A stretch of 9,045 nt of DNA from an uncultured bacterium (GTDB lineage: Bacteria > Gemmatimonadota > Gemmatimonadetes > Longimicrobiales > RSA9). Below, one piece after another: positions 1 through 6,614 of the stretch (its first letter is position 1; each line of letters opens with the position of its first letter). The DNA is taken from positions 1 to 9,045 of the forward strand of contig CALKIP010000265.1 in assembly GCA_937995995.1 (NCBI GenBank), written 5' to 3'. The notes below the pieces were generated by a model. It did no database searches, was not told the DNA's origin, and was given only the letters and a program-made list of their open reading frames with translations. A program made the translations under genes and the position numbers.

Positions 1-1
1 G

Positions 2-835
2 ATGGAACGCGTGATCCTGGTACTGGGCGGCGGTGGTGTGAAGGGCCTTGCACATGTGGGTGCGTGGAAGGCGATCGAGGAGGCGGGTCTGGAGGTGGCG
101 GAGATCGTGGGCACGAGCATCGGCGCGCTGGTCGGTGCGTGCATCGCGGGCGGCATGGGCTGGCGCGAGCTCGCACCGCGTGCGGTCGGACTTCGCAAAC
201 GTGACATCGTCTCGATGAACGGGCGCTCGCTGCTCCTGAACGGAATCCGCCAGCGCAGCATCTTCCACGGCGAGCGGCTGGAGGAGTTCGTGAGGTCGGT
301 GCTTCCCGTGGAGACGTTCGAGGAGCTCGAGCTTCCGCTCTCGATCAACGCGGTGGACCTGGAGACGGGCCGCACGGTGTGGTTCGGCGAGGATGGCAGG
401 ACGGACGTTCCGCTGGCGGATGCGGTGTACGCTTCGTGTGCGCTTCCGGTCTTCTACCCCCCGGCGGAGATCGACGGCCGGCACTATGTGGACGGGGGCG
501 TGGGTGATGCGCTCGCGATCGAGCGTGCGCGGGACCGGGGAGCGGACCTGATCGTGGCGGTGGACGTCGCGGCAGGTCCGGTCAAGGACTCGATGGACAC
601 GATCTCGAAAGGGATGGTCGCGATCCATCACCGAGTCTTCGACATCATGAGCCATGCGAAGCGGCAGGCGCTGCTGGACGGCTGGAGCGGCCCGCCGCTC
701 GTCCACGTCAGGCCGCGTCTGGACGGGATCTCGACCTTCGACTTCGCGCGTACGGACTATTTCCTGGAGGAGGGCTACCGTGCGACGCGCCGAGCGATCA
801 ACGAGTGGAGGCGTGCCACGGTGCCGGCGGACTGA
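2..835 (+). CDS. Patatin-like phospholipase (serine lipid acyl hydrolase)
   Basis: This 277-residue protein has all landmarks of the bacterial patatin / RssA-like family, which hydrolyses acyl esters of lipids with a Ser-Asp dyad. The glycine-rich oxyanion-hole loop GGGGVKG is at residues 9-15, the nucleophile elbow GTSIG at 37-41 (Ser39), and the DGG motif with the catalytic Asp at 164-166. No signal peptide or membrane segment is visible, so it is probably cytoplasmic or loosely membrane-associated. The ATG at base 2 is likely the true start because the family usually begins a few residues before the glycine loop; the ribosome binding site would lie outside the window. The length fits small standalone bacterial patatins. 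It converges on the PAP2 phosphatase gene, with a hairpin between them. The physiological lipid substrate cannot be told from sequence. Confidence 0.93.
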   Translation: MERVILVLGGGGVKGLAHVGAWKAIEEAGLEVAEIVGTSIGALVGACIAGGMGWRELAPRAVGLRKRDIVSMNGRSLLLNGIRQRSIFHGERLEEFVRSVLPVETFEELELPLSINAVDLETGRTVWFGEDGRTDVPLADAVYASCALPVFYPPAEIDGRHYVDGGVGDALAIERARDRGADLIVAVDVAAGPVKDSMDTISKGMVAIHHRVFDIMSHAKRQALLDGWSGPPLVHVRPRLDGISTFDFARTDYFLEEGYRATRRAINEWRRATVPAD

Positions 836-857
836 GTAGAGCCCGAAACGGCCGGAG

Positions 858-885
858 CCGGGTTCGGAATCGGATCCGAACCCGG
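858..885. terminator. Hairpin between convergent genes, probable bidirectional terminator
   Basis: A perfect 11-bp inverted repeat (arms CCGGGTTCGGA and TCCGAACCCGG, six-base loop ATCGGA) fills the 61-base gap between the patatin stop (835) and the PAP2 stop (897). Position and symmetry suit a terminator for both strands. Neither side has a clear T-run, so it is not a textbook intrinsic terminator; it may act as an RNA 3'-end stabiliser or need Rho. Confidence 0.65.
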
Positions 886-896
886 GGAAGCACGGC

Positions 897-1667
897 TCAG
901 CCGCGGGCCGCCTCGGGCGCTTCTTCGTCCTCCAGCGCCGCGGCGCGTTCGGCACGGACGAGTGCGCTCGCGACGATCCCGAGCCACGCACCGCCGATGA
1001 ACGCTCCGGCGACGACGTCGCTCGGCCAGTGGACGCCCATGCGGAGCCGGCCGACCATGACGAGGAGCACGAGGCCGGTCGTGAGTGCGACGGCGAGGGG
1101 CCGTTCGATCCGACTCGTCGTGGCGTGCACCCAGAGGAAGGCCAGGTAGCCGTAGACGACGAGGCTCTTCGCGGTGTGGCCGGAGGGGTAGGACGCGAAG
1201 CCGGGCGCGGCGATGCCATCCAGGATCACGTCCGGGCGAGCGCGGTCCCAGAGCAGCCAGCCGAAGCGGACGGCGAGGTCGAGGCCGACCAGCGCGACGA
1301 CGATCCCGAGTGCGTGGACCGGGCGCCGGGCCCAGATCGCGACGACGGCGGTGAAGAGCGCGAGGATGATGAGCGTGATGTCGGTGCCGAACGTCTGCAC
1401 CCAGACGGCGGAGCTGTAGGAGAGCGGCAGCTCCGCCTCGAGTCTGAGGAGGAACGCCTCCTCCCACGCCAGGATCCCGTTGGTCGAGAGGGCGCGTCCG
1501 GCCTGTACGAGGCCGAACATGAGGAGCAGGACGACGACGTAGCCGGCGACGACGGTGGCGCTCCAGACCTTCCAGGCCCGGGCCGGCAGAGAAGCCGCAT
1601 CTTCGCGGAACCGGCCGATCGTCCGGGCCAGCGCGGCCCGGAGCGTCCAGTCGCCGCGTTCGCTCAT
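897..1667 (-). CDS. PAP2-superfamily membrane lipid phosphatase
   Basis: This 256-residue membrane protein belongs to the PAP2 family, which dephosphorylates lipid phosphates such as undecaprenyl pyrophosphate or phosphatidic acid. About six hydrophobic segments are visible (near 36-56, 96-112, 119-135, 166-182, 190-206 and 217-237). Motif 2 is YPSGHT (160-165) with His164, and motif 3 is GR-x5-H-x3-D with Arg207, His213 and Asp217. Motif 1 ends in the expected RARP (142-145), but the usual Lys seven residues before Arg144 is Trp137. I chose the ATG at 1667 over an upstream start at 1763: it overlaps the preceding stop as ATGA and follows GGAAGGGG, while the upstream extension is Gly/Arg-rich, unlike coding sequence, and lies inside the neighbouring gene. 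It is the last gene of a three-gene envelope operon. A role in undecaprenyl-phosphate recycling is plausible from its dacB-like partner but not shown. Confidence 0.9.
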   Translation of the reverse strand: MSERGDWTLRAALARTIGRFREDAASLPARAWKVWSATVVAGYVVVLLLMFGLVQAGRALSTNGILAWEEAFLLRLEAELPLSYSSAVWVQTFGTDITLIILALFTAVVAIWARRPVHALGIVVALVGLDLAVRFGWLLWDRARPDVILDGIAAPGFASYPSGHTAKSLVVYGYLAFLWVHATTSRIERPLAVALTTGLVLLVMVGRLRMGVHWPSDVVAGAFIGGAWLGIVASALVRAERAAALEDEEAPEAARG

Positions 1668-2146
1668 CCCCTTCCGGCCGGTTCGGTTTCCGCGGCGGGG
1701 GCAGGCGCCGCGGGCGTCGCGGGTGTGGCCGGCTCTTCGGCCTCCTCGTGCACCGCCTCCCACGTCAGGCGGTAGCGGACGAAGGCGTCGGCCAGCGTAT
1801 CGATCGCCGCGGACTCGGCACGGGAGAGCGAGGTGATGATCGCATCGCGCTGCGCGAGGATCGACTGCAGCTCCGGCGTCACCTCCGCCGGAGCGCGATC
1901 GATGTTCTGCTGCAGCCCGGTGAAGAAGGCGCTCGCCTGGCGCCGTGCGGGCTCGAAGCTGCCTCGCTGTGCCTCGATGGTGGCCGTGGCGAGCATCAGT
2001 CCGATCTCCTGGAAGGTGACTTCGCGCTCGAGCTCCGTGACGCGCGCCTCCATGGCATTGACCCGGCCGAAGAGCGAGCCGTAGCCGACGCCGAAGGCGG
2101 CGAGCACGAGGAGTACGACCAACAGGACAGCTTGCCAGCGTTTCAT
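1664..2146 (-). CDS. Small membrane-anchored protein of unknown function
   Basis: I do not recognise a characterised family for this 160-residue protein. It starts MKRW and has one strong hydrophobic helix at about 5-25, followed by a short charged heptad-like stretch (about 28-45) that could form a coiled coil. The middle (46-135) is predicted helical, with a motif-like region around EAQRGSFEPARRQASAFF (58-75). The tail (136-160) is rich in Ala, Pro, Glu and Thr and probably disordered. Topology is most likely N-in, with the bulk in the periplasm. The start is well supported: GGAGG sits six bases upstream at 2153-2157 and the ATG overlaps the upstream stop as TAATG. Its own stop overlaps the PAP2 start by four bases. 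Being wedged between a peptidoglycan carboxypeptidase and a lipid phosphatase suggests an envelope role, which is inference from context only. Confidence 0.88.
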   Translation of the reverse strand: MKRWQAVLLVVLLVLAAFGVGYGSLFGRVNAMEARVTELEREVTFQEIGLMLATATIEAQRGSFEPARRQASAFFTGLQQNIDRAPAEVTPELQSILAQRDAIITSLSRAESAAIDTLADAFVRYRLTWEAVHEEAEEPATPATPAAPAPAAETEPAGRG

Positions 2147-3792
2147 TATCGTCCTCCCTCCTCTGCCATCGCCGCGACGATGCGGTCGATGGCCTGCCGT
2201 ACCAGGGTCGAGCGGACGCCGGACCCGTTGCTCAGCACGCTGAAGATGACGTCGCCGCGCTCGGTTCGCAGGTATCCGCTCAGTGAGTTGACGTGGGCGA
2301 TGGTGCCCGTCTTGGCCTCGACGCGGCCCTCGAATCCCTGCAGCCGCCGCTCGAGCGTGCCGACCTCCTCACCCGGTTCCGGGAGCCCCGCCCGGTACGC
2401 CGCGCCCCAGGGCTGGCGGCGCGCGTGGTCGAGGAGCTGGACGACGGCGTGGGGCGTGAGCAGGTTCTGGGCCGACAGCCCGGAGCCATCGGAGAGGTAG
2501 ACCGCGGCGGTGTCGATCCCGGCGCGCTCCGAGAGATAGCGGCGCTCGACCTCGAGCCCGGCCCACCAGCTCCCGCGCTCGCCCCTCTCCGCGCCGAGCG
2601 TCTTGAGCGGGTGTTCGGCGATAAAGTTCGGGCTCGGCTTGAGGATCGCCGCCACGATCTCGGTGAGTGGCGGCGACTGCCAGAGCGCGACGCGACGCGC
2701 ATCGCCACCGGCGGGGAGCAGCGCTGCGGCCGCGGCGGTGTCGTAGACGACGCGCACGTCGCCTTCGACTTTGATCCCGCGCCGCTCGAGTGCGGCCACG
2801 AGTGCGCGCCCCGCATGCGCCGCCGGCTCGACGACGGATAGCCAGAGCGTGTCCCGCGCCGCATCGAGTGCGACCCGGCCGGCCACGTCGAGCCGATACG
2901 AGCCGGGGAGGCGAGTCACACGGATCGCCCTGCCGGCGCCGGCCGTGTCGGTCACCAGCCGGTTGTCCAGGATGAACGCCTCGGCCGGTTCCGGGAAGGT
3001 GATCACCGCCGGCTCGCCCGGCGCCGTGCCCGGCTCGACGACCATGGGCACGGCGCCCTCGGCGATCCCGAAGGCGGCGACCGGCGCGGCGTAGTACCAC
3101 GGCAGGTCGCCGACCTCCCAGGCGGGGTGCACGAGTTCGGCGTCGAAGTAGCTGGCGTCGACGACGACGTCGCCACGCACGCGGCGCACACCCGCGAGGC
3201 GCACCGAATCGGCGAGCATCTCGATCGGCGCCACGTCGCTCTCGAAGAAGCGGCCGGAGAGCGTCGGGTCACCGCGTCCGACCACCACGATTCGCTCGGC
3301 GATGGAGTCCTCCGCCGCACGCGGCGCGAAGAGCTCGGTGTGGTAGCGAAAGTCCGGCCCGAGCTCGGCGAGCGCCACGGCCGTGACGACGAGCTTCATG
3401 TTGGATGCCGGGACGAAGTGCTTCTCCGGGTTGAGCCGGAGGAGCGTGCGCCCGCGCTCCGGGTCGTACGCCTCGATGCCCCAGTGCGTGCGCTCGAGCG
3501 GCGGTGTGGTGGTCACGGAGTCGACCACGCTCGCGAGCGGCGCGGGGCGCGGCGCCGCAGCCGGCGCACTGGCGCATGCGGAGACGAGTGGCAGCAGAAG
3601 CGCCAGTGACCACGCGGCACGCGCGAATCTCGACTCGCTCGACCCCGTCGCCAGCCTGAGGAGCGTCGGCCTCGCCATCCTCCCGAACGACCTTCTTTCG
3701 GCTCTCTCGACCCTCTCGATGCCCTCGATCGACCGCTTCGCCGTCTTCCCGATCGACCGCCTGGTCCTCCTGCAGATCGGCAGTTCGTCCAT
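2146..3792 (-). CDS. dacB: D-alanyl-D-alanine carboxypeptidase/endopeptidase, PBP4 (peptidase S13) type, probable lipoprotein
   Basis: This is a class C penicillin-binding protein that trims or cleaves peptidoglycan stem peptides in the periplasm. Numbered from the ATG at 3792 (548 residues), all three active-site motifs are present: SNMK (Ser130, Lys133), SPN (Ser387, Asn389, within KPSPNFIAEH, matching the E. coli PBP4 KSDN region) and KTG (494-496). The family signature DGSGLSAQN is at 435-443. A hydrophobic segment ends in VSAC with Cys73, a good lipobox, so it is probably an outer-membrane or membrane lipoprotein. The start is uncertain. The frame is open from a GTG at 3816 (no Shine-Dalgarno); the ATG at 3792 has AGGAGG about 11 bases upstream; the ATG at 3678 would give a more normal signal peptide of about 34 residues. 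The Arg/Lys-rich stretch before 3678 may not be translated. It is the first gene of the envelope operon and diverges from the decarboxylase. Confidence 0.93.
   Translation of the reverse strand: MDELPICRRTRRSIGKTAKRSIEGIERVERAERRSFGRMARPTLLRLATGSSESRFARAAWSLALLLPLVSACASAPAAAPRPAPLASVVDSVTTTPPLERTHWGIEAYDPERGRTLLRLNPEKHFVPASNMKLVVTAVALAELGPDFRYHTELFAPRAAEDSIAERIVVVGRGDPTLSGRFFESDVAPIEMLADSVRLAGVRRVRGDVVVDASYFDAELVHPAWEVGDLPWYYAAPVAAFGIAEGAVPMVVEPGTAPGEPAVITFPEPAEAFILDNRLVTDTAGAGRAIRVTRLPGSYRLDVAGRVALDAARDTLWLSVVEPAAHAGRALVAALERRGIKVEGDVRVVYDTAAAAALLPAGGDARRVALWQSPPLTEIVAAILKPSPNFIAEHPLKTLGAERGERGSWWAGLEVERRYLSERAGIDTAAVYLSDGSGLSAQNLLTPHAVVQLLDHARRQPWGAAYRAGLPEPGEEVGTLERRLQGFEGRVEAKTGTIAHVNSLSGYLRTERGDVIFSVLSNGSGVRSTLVRQAIDRIVAAMAEEGGR
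2153..2157 (-). promoter_or_regulatory. Ribosome binding site for the small membrane protein
   Basis: GGAGG on the minus strand sits six bases before the ATG at 2146, inside the last codons of the carboxypeptidase gene. Together with the TAATG stop/start overlap it fixes this start and points to translational coupling. Confidence 0.75.
3727..3760. repeat. Short direct repeat GATCGACCGC, 24-base period
   Basis: Two exact copies of GATCGACCGC (3727-3736 and 3751-3760) lie 24 bases apart in the 5' part of the carboxypeptidase frame. If translated they give two RSI units eight residues apart in a very basic stretch. They could instead be leader or regulatory sequence if translation starts at 3678. 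Function unknown. Confidence 0.4.
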
Positions 3793-3854
3793 CCGCGGTC
3801 CATCCTCCTGGTTCACGTTGTCGGCCTGATTCAGTCACGGGAGTGAAGGATCCC

Positions 3855-3884
3855 ATGATAGTGGACGGGGTGTGGCCCGTCCAA
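3855..3884 (-). promoter_or_regulatory. Predicted sigma-70-type promoter of the envelope operon
   Basis: On the minus strand, TTGGAC (bases 3884-3879) and TATCAT (3860-3855) are separated by 18 bases. The -10 box matches TATAAT at five of six positions; the -35 box is weak. The predicted transcript start, near 3848, lies 30-60 bases before the GTG at 3816 and ATG at 3792. The inverted repeat at 3862-3883 fills the space from the -35 box to just before the -10 box, so a bound repressor would block it. The promoter use of this phylum's housekeeping sigma factor is assumed, not known. Confidence 0.4.
3862..3883. promoter_or_regulatory. Perfect inverted repeat, candidate operator between divergent genes
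   Basis: Arms TGGACGGG (3862-3869) and CCCGTCCA (3876-3883) are perfect complements around a six-base centre, GTGTGG. It lies in the 140-base divergent region between the dacB-like operon and the decarboxylase gene, overlapping the predicted operon promoter. No T-run follows on either strand, so a terminator is less likely than a dimeric-regulator binding site. A hairpin in a leader RNA is the other option. Confidence 0.45.
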
Positions 3885-3945
3885 TAATCTTCGGCGCCGC
3901 GGCGCAATCCGTGCGGCCTCGGCCCCGACCCGAGATTCACTGTCT

Positions 3946-3950
3946 GGAGG
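3946..3950 (+). promoter_or_regulatory. Ribosome binding site of the decarboxylase gene
   Basis: GGAGG lies nine bases before the ATG at 3960 and supports this start over any longer reading. The only -10-like box I see upstream on this strand is AATAAT at 3883-3888, without a good -35, so no promoter is called. Confidence 0.65.
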
Positions 3951-3959
3951 CGATCATCC

Positions 3960-5441
3960 ATGGAATCCGTGGACCGAAGCGAACTCGATCCCGCACAGCA
4001 CGGCCTGGGCGACATGGACCCCGAGGCGTTCCATCGCTACGGCCACCAGGTCGTCGACTGGATCACCGACTACCTGGCCGCCCCCGAGGCGTGGCCGGTC
4101 CTGCCCAGGGTCCAGCCCGGCGATGTCCGCGCCCAGCTCCCCGCCTCGCCGCCCGAGCGGCCGGAGCCGATGACGGAGATCCTGGCGGACTTCGACCGCA
4201 TCATCGCGCCGGCGACGACGCACTGGAATCACCCCGGCTTCTTCGCCTACTTCTCGATCACCGGCTCCGGCCCCGGGATCCTGGGCGAGGCGCTTGCGGC
4301 GGCGCTGAACGTGAACGCCATGCTGTGGCGGACCGGCCCTTCGGCGACGGAGCTGGAGGAGGTCGCGACCGACTGGCTGCGGCAGATGATGGGGCTGCCG
4401 GAGGACTTCGACGGCACGATCAACGACACCGCCTCCTCGAGCACGCTCTACGCGCTCGCCGCGGCGCGCGAGGCCGTGCCCGAGCTGCGCATCCGCGAGG
4501 AGGGGCTCGCCGGGCGGCCGGAGCTGCCGCGGCTGCGCGTCTACTGCTCGGAGGAGGCGCACTCGAGCGTGGACAAGGCGGCGATCACACTCGGCCTCGG
4601 GCTCGATGGCGTCGCGCGAATCGGCACGGACGCGGAGTTCCGCATGGACGTGGCCGCCCTCGAGCGCGCGATCGCCGAGGACCGGGAGCGCGGTGTGCGG
4701 CCGCTCGCCGTCGTCGCGACGACGGGGACGACGTCGACCACGTCGATCGATCCGGTCCCGGCGATCGCCGACCTCTGCGAGCGCGAAGGGCTGTGGCTGC
4801 ACGTGGACGCGGCGTACGGCGGCTCCGTGGCGACCATCCCGGAGCGCCGCGATGTGCTGGCCGGCGCCGAGCGCGCCGACTCGCTCGTGGTCAATCCTCA
4901 CAAGTGGCTCTTCACGCCGGCCGACTGCTCGGTCCTCTACACGCGCCGTCCGGACGTGCTCAAGCGCGCCTTCAGCCTGGTGCCGGAGTACCTGAAGGTG
5001 CCCGAGGGCGAGGAGGTGAAGAACCTGATGGATTACGGCGTCGCGCTCGGCCGTCGTTTCCGCGCGCTCAAGCTGTGGTTCGTGCTGCGCTACTTCGGCA
5101 CGGAGGGGGTCGCCGCGCGGCTCCGGGAGCACATCCGCCTGGCCGCGGACTTCGCCTCCTGGGTCGACGACGACGAGGGCTTCGAGCGCCTCGCGCCCGT
5201 GCCGATGTCCGTCGTCGTCTTCCGCAGCCACCCACGGGGGCTGGACGATGAGGCCGCACTCGACGACCACAACGCACGGCTGCTCGAGCGCGTCAACGCG
5301 ACGGGCGAGGTGTTTCTTTCACACACCCGGGCGAAGGGGAAGTACGCGCTGCGGCTCGCGATCGGCAACCTGCGCACGACCGAGGCACACGTGCGGCGCG
5401 CGTGGAAGCTGCTGCGCGAACTGGCGGAGGAGGAGGCTTAG
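3960..5441 (+). CDS. PLP-dependent group II decarboxylase, aromatic L-amino acid decarboxylase type
   Basis: This 493-residue enzyme closely follows animal and plant aromatic amino acid decarboxylases (fold type I, Pfam pyridoxal_deC), which convert amino acids such as Trp, Tyr, Phe or DOPA into the amine plus CO2. The cofactor lysine is Lys315 in NPHKW. His201 in SEEAHSS corresponds to the ring-stacking His192 of human DDC, and Asp283 in HVDAAYGG to the residue that pairs with the pyridine nitrogen. Tyr344 in PEYLK lies 29 residues after the lysine, as Tyr332 does in human DDC. Keeping both the His and the Tyr argues for decarboxylation and not the aldehyde-synthase variants. Substrate-binding N-terminal motifs such as THWNHPGFFAYF (87-98) are present. 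Length is normal and no signal peptide is seen, so it is cytoplasmic. It appears monocistronic, divergent from the envelope operon and convergent with the sigma-54 activator. The exact substrate is not deducible. Confidence 0.94.
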   Translation: MESVDRSELDPAQHGLGDMDPEAFHRYGHQVVDWITDYLAAPEAWPVLPRVQPGDVRAQLPASPPERPEPMTEILADFDRIIAPATTHWNHPGFFAYFSITGSGPGILGEALAAALNVNAMLWRTGPSATELEEVATDWLRQMMGLPEDFDGTINDTASSSTLYALAAAREAVPELRIREEGLAGRPELPRLRVYCSEEAHSSVDKAAITLGLGLDGVARIGTDAEFRMDVAALERAIAEDRERGVRPLAVVATTGTTSTTSIDPVPAIADLCEREGLWLHVDAAYGGSVATIPERRDVLAGAERADSLVVNPHKWLFTPADCSVLYTRRPDVLKRAFSLVPEYLKVPEGEEVKNLMDYGVALGRRFRALKLWFVLRYFGTEGVAARLREHIRLAADFASWVDDDEGFERLAPVPMSVVVFRSHPRGLDDEAALDDHNARLLERVNATGEVFLSHTRAKGKYALRLAIGNLRTTEAHVRRAWKLLRELAEEEA

Positions 5442-5451
5442 CTCGCCGCTG

Positions 5452-6510
5452 CTACGACGACTTCAGCCCGTACTTGCGTACCTTGCGGATGAGGGTGGGC
5501 CGGGAGATGCCGAGGATCCGTGCCGCCTGGGTGTGGTTGTTGGCGGTGAGCTGCAGCGTGAGTTCGAGGAGCAGCCGCTCGGCGTCTTCGAGCTTGAGTC
5601 CGGTCCGGGGCACGTGGATCACGCCGGCGGTGGTTGCGACGTCGGTGACGAGCGTCGCCGCGGGCACGTTGGAGCGCTGCTGGATCACGATGTGCTCGCC
5701 GGTGATGGTCGGCCCATCGCACAGGATGACGGCCCGCTCGATGGTGTTCTTGAGCTCGCGCACGTTGCCGCGCCAATCGTGGGCGTAGAGCAGTTCCACG
5801 GCGTCGGCGGCGAGCGTCCTGGGCGAGAGCCCGTGTGCGTGACAGACCGAATCGACGAGGTGCCTGGCGAGCAGCTCGATGTCCCGACCGCGCTCGCGCA
5901 GCGGCGGGATCTCGATGCGAAAGACGCTCAGGCGGTAGAAGAGGTCCTCACGAAACGAGCCGCTCTCGACCGAGTGTGAGAGTTCGCGGTTCGTCGCCGC
6001 GATCACGCGGCAATGGATCTCGTGCTCCTCGAGTCCACCGAGGCGGCGTACCCGCTTCTCCTCGAGGACGCGCAGGAGCTTGGGCTGGAGGGCCAGCGGC
6101 AGCTCTCCGATCTCGTCGAGGAAGACCGTGCCGTGTCCCGCCTGCTCGAGCAGTCCGCGCTTCTGCTGGTGTGCGTCGGTGAACGCACCCTGCTCGTGGC
6201 CGAAGAGCTCGGACTCCAGCAGATTCTCGGGGATCGCCGCGCAGTTGATCGGCACGAACGGCTCGCCCGCGTTCTGGCTCGCGTAGTGGATCCCCCGGGC
6301 GAAGAGCTCCTTGCCCGTTCCCGTCTCGCCCTGAAGCAGCACGGTCGTGCCCGTGTGGCCGGCCACGCGGCTCGCGAGGTGGATGGCGGACCGCAGCCGT
6401 GTGCTCTCGCCGAAGATGGTGCGGAACGCGAATTCCGAGGCGGGTGCGTGGGCCGTGGCCTGGGCCGACTCGGCCAACGGATCGGTTGCGGCTCCTTCAC
6501 GCAAGTTCAT
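5452..6510 (-). CDS. Sigma-54-dependent activator, AAA+ and Fis-type HTH, no sensory domain
   Basis: This 352-residue protein is a bacterial enhancer-binding protein that uses ATP to open sigma-54 promoter complexes. The AAA+ domain spans about 29-265: Walker A GETGTGKE (61-68), sigma-54 contact loop GAFTDA (108-113, the family consensus being GAFTGA), Walker B VFLDEIGE (129-136), sensor I AATNR (171-175), FREDLFYRL (186-194) with the arginine-finger region, and GNVREL (248-253). The Fis-like helix-turn-helix is at about 324-349 (TQAARILGISRPTLIRKV). Only about 28 unstructured residues precede the AAA+ core, so there is no receiver, PAS or GAF domain, as in PspF; activity is probably set by a partner protein or by expression level. 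The ATG at 6510 has only a weak GGTGA upstream. A good promoter lies at 6615-6643. Targets are unknown; the adjacent decarboxylase and cyclase are candidates only by position. Confidence 0.94.
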   Translation of the reverse strand: MNLREGAATDPLAESAQATAHAPASEFAFRTIFGESTRLRSAIHLASRVAGHTGTTVLLQGETGTGKELFARGIHYASQNAGEPFVPINCAAIPENLLESELFGHEQGAFTDAHQQKRGLLEQAGHGTVFLDEIGELPLALQPKLLRVLEEKRVRRLGGLEEHEIHCRVIAATNRELSHSVESGSFREDLFYRLSVFRIEIPPLRERGRDIELLARHLVDSVCHAHGLSPRTLAADAVELLYAHDWRGNVRELKNTIERAVILCDGPTITGEHIVIQQRSNVPAATLVTDVATTAGVIHVPRTGLKLEDAERLLLELTLQLTANNHTQAARILGISRPTLIRKVRKYGLKSS

Positions 6511-6614
6511 ACGTCACCAAGCCGTCGTCGATGACAAGGTCGCGGGCGATCTCCACGGAAAGTCGAGAGCCCGGCGGGGGGCGTGCGGGAAGCGATCGCG
6601 GGTGAGTGGCACCC

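Noticed and set aside
1668..1763. Upstream extension of the PAP2 gene to an earlier start at 1763
   Set aside because: The added 32 residues are Gly/Arg-rich and lie in the coding sequence of the preceding gene; the ATGA overlap at 1664-1667 is the typical coupled start.
1029..1775. 248-codon plus-strand open frame opposite the PAP2 gene
   Set aside because: Asp/Glu/Gly/Arg-rich with no membrane or domain pattern; the opposite strand has clear PAP2 motifs.
3872..5251. 459-codon open frame on the plus strand overlapping the decarboxylase
   Set aside because: Another frame of the same gene; the product is low-complexity Arg/Gly/Ala/Pro with no motif, typical of out-of-frame reading in GC-rich DNA.
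3954..5270. 438-codon open frame on the minus strand opposite the decarboxylase
   Set aside because: It is a GC-rich shadow frame, Arg/Gly/Ala/Asp-heavy with no recognisable domain, and lies entirely opposite a gene with complete catalytic motifs.
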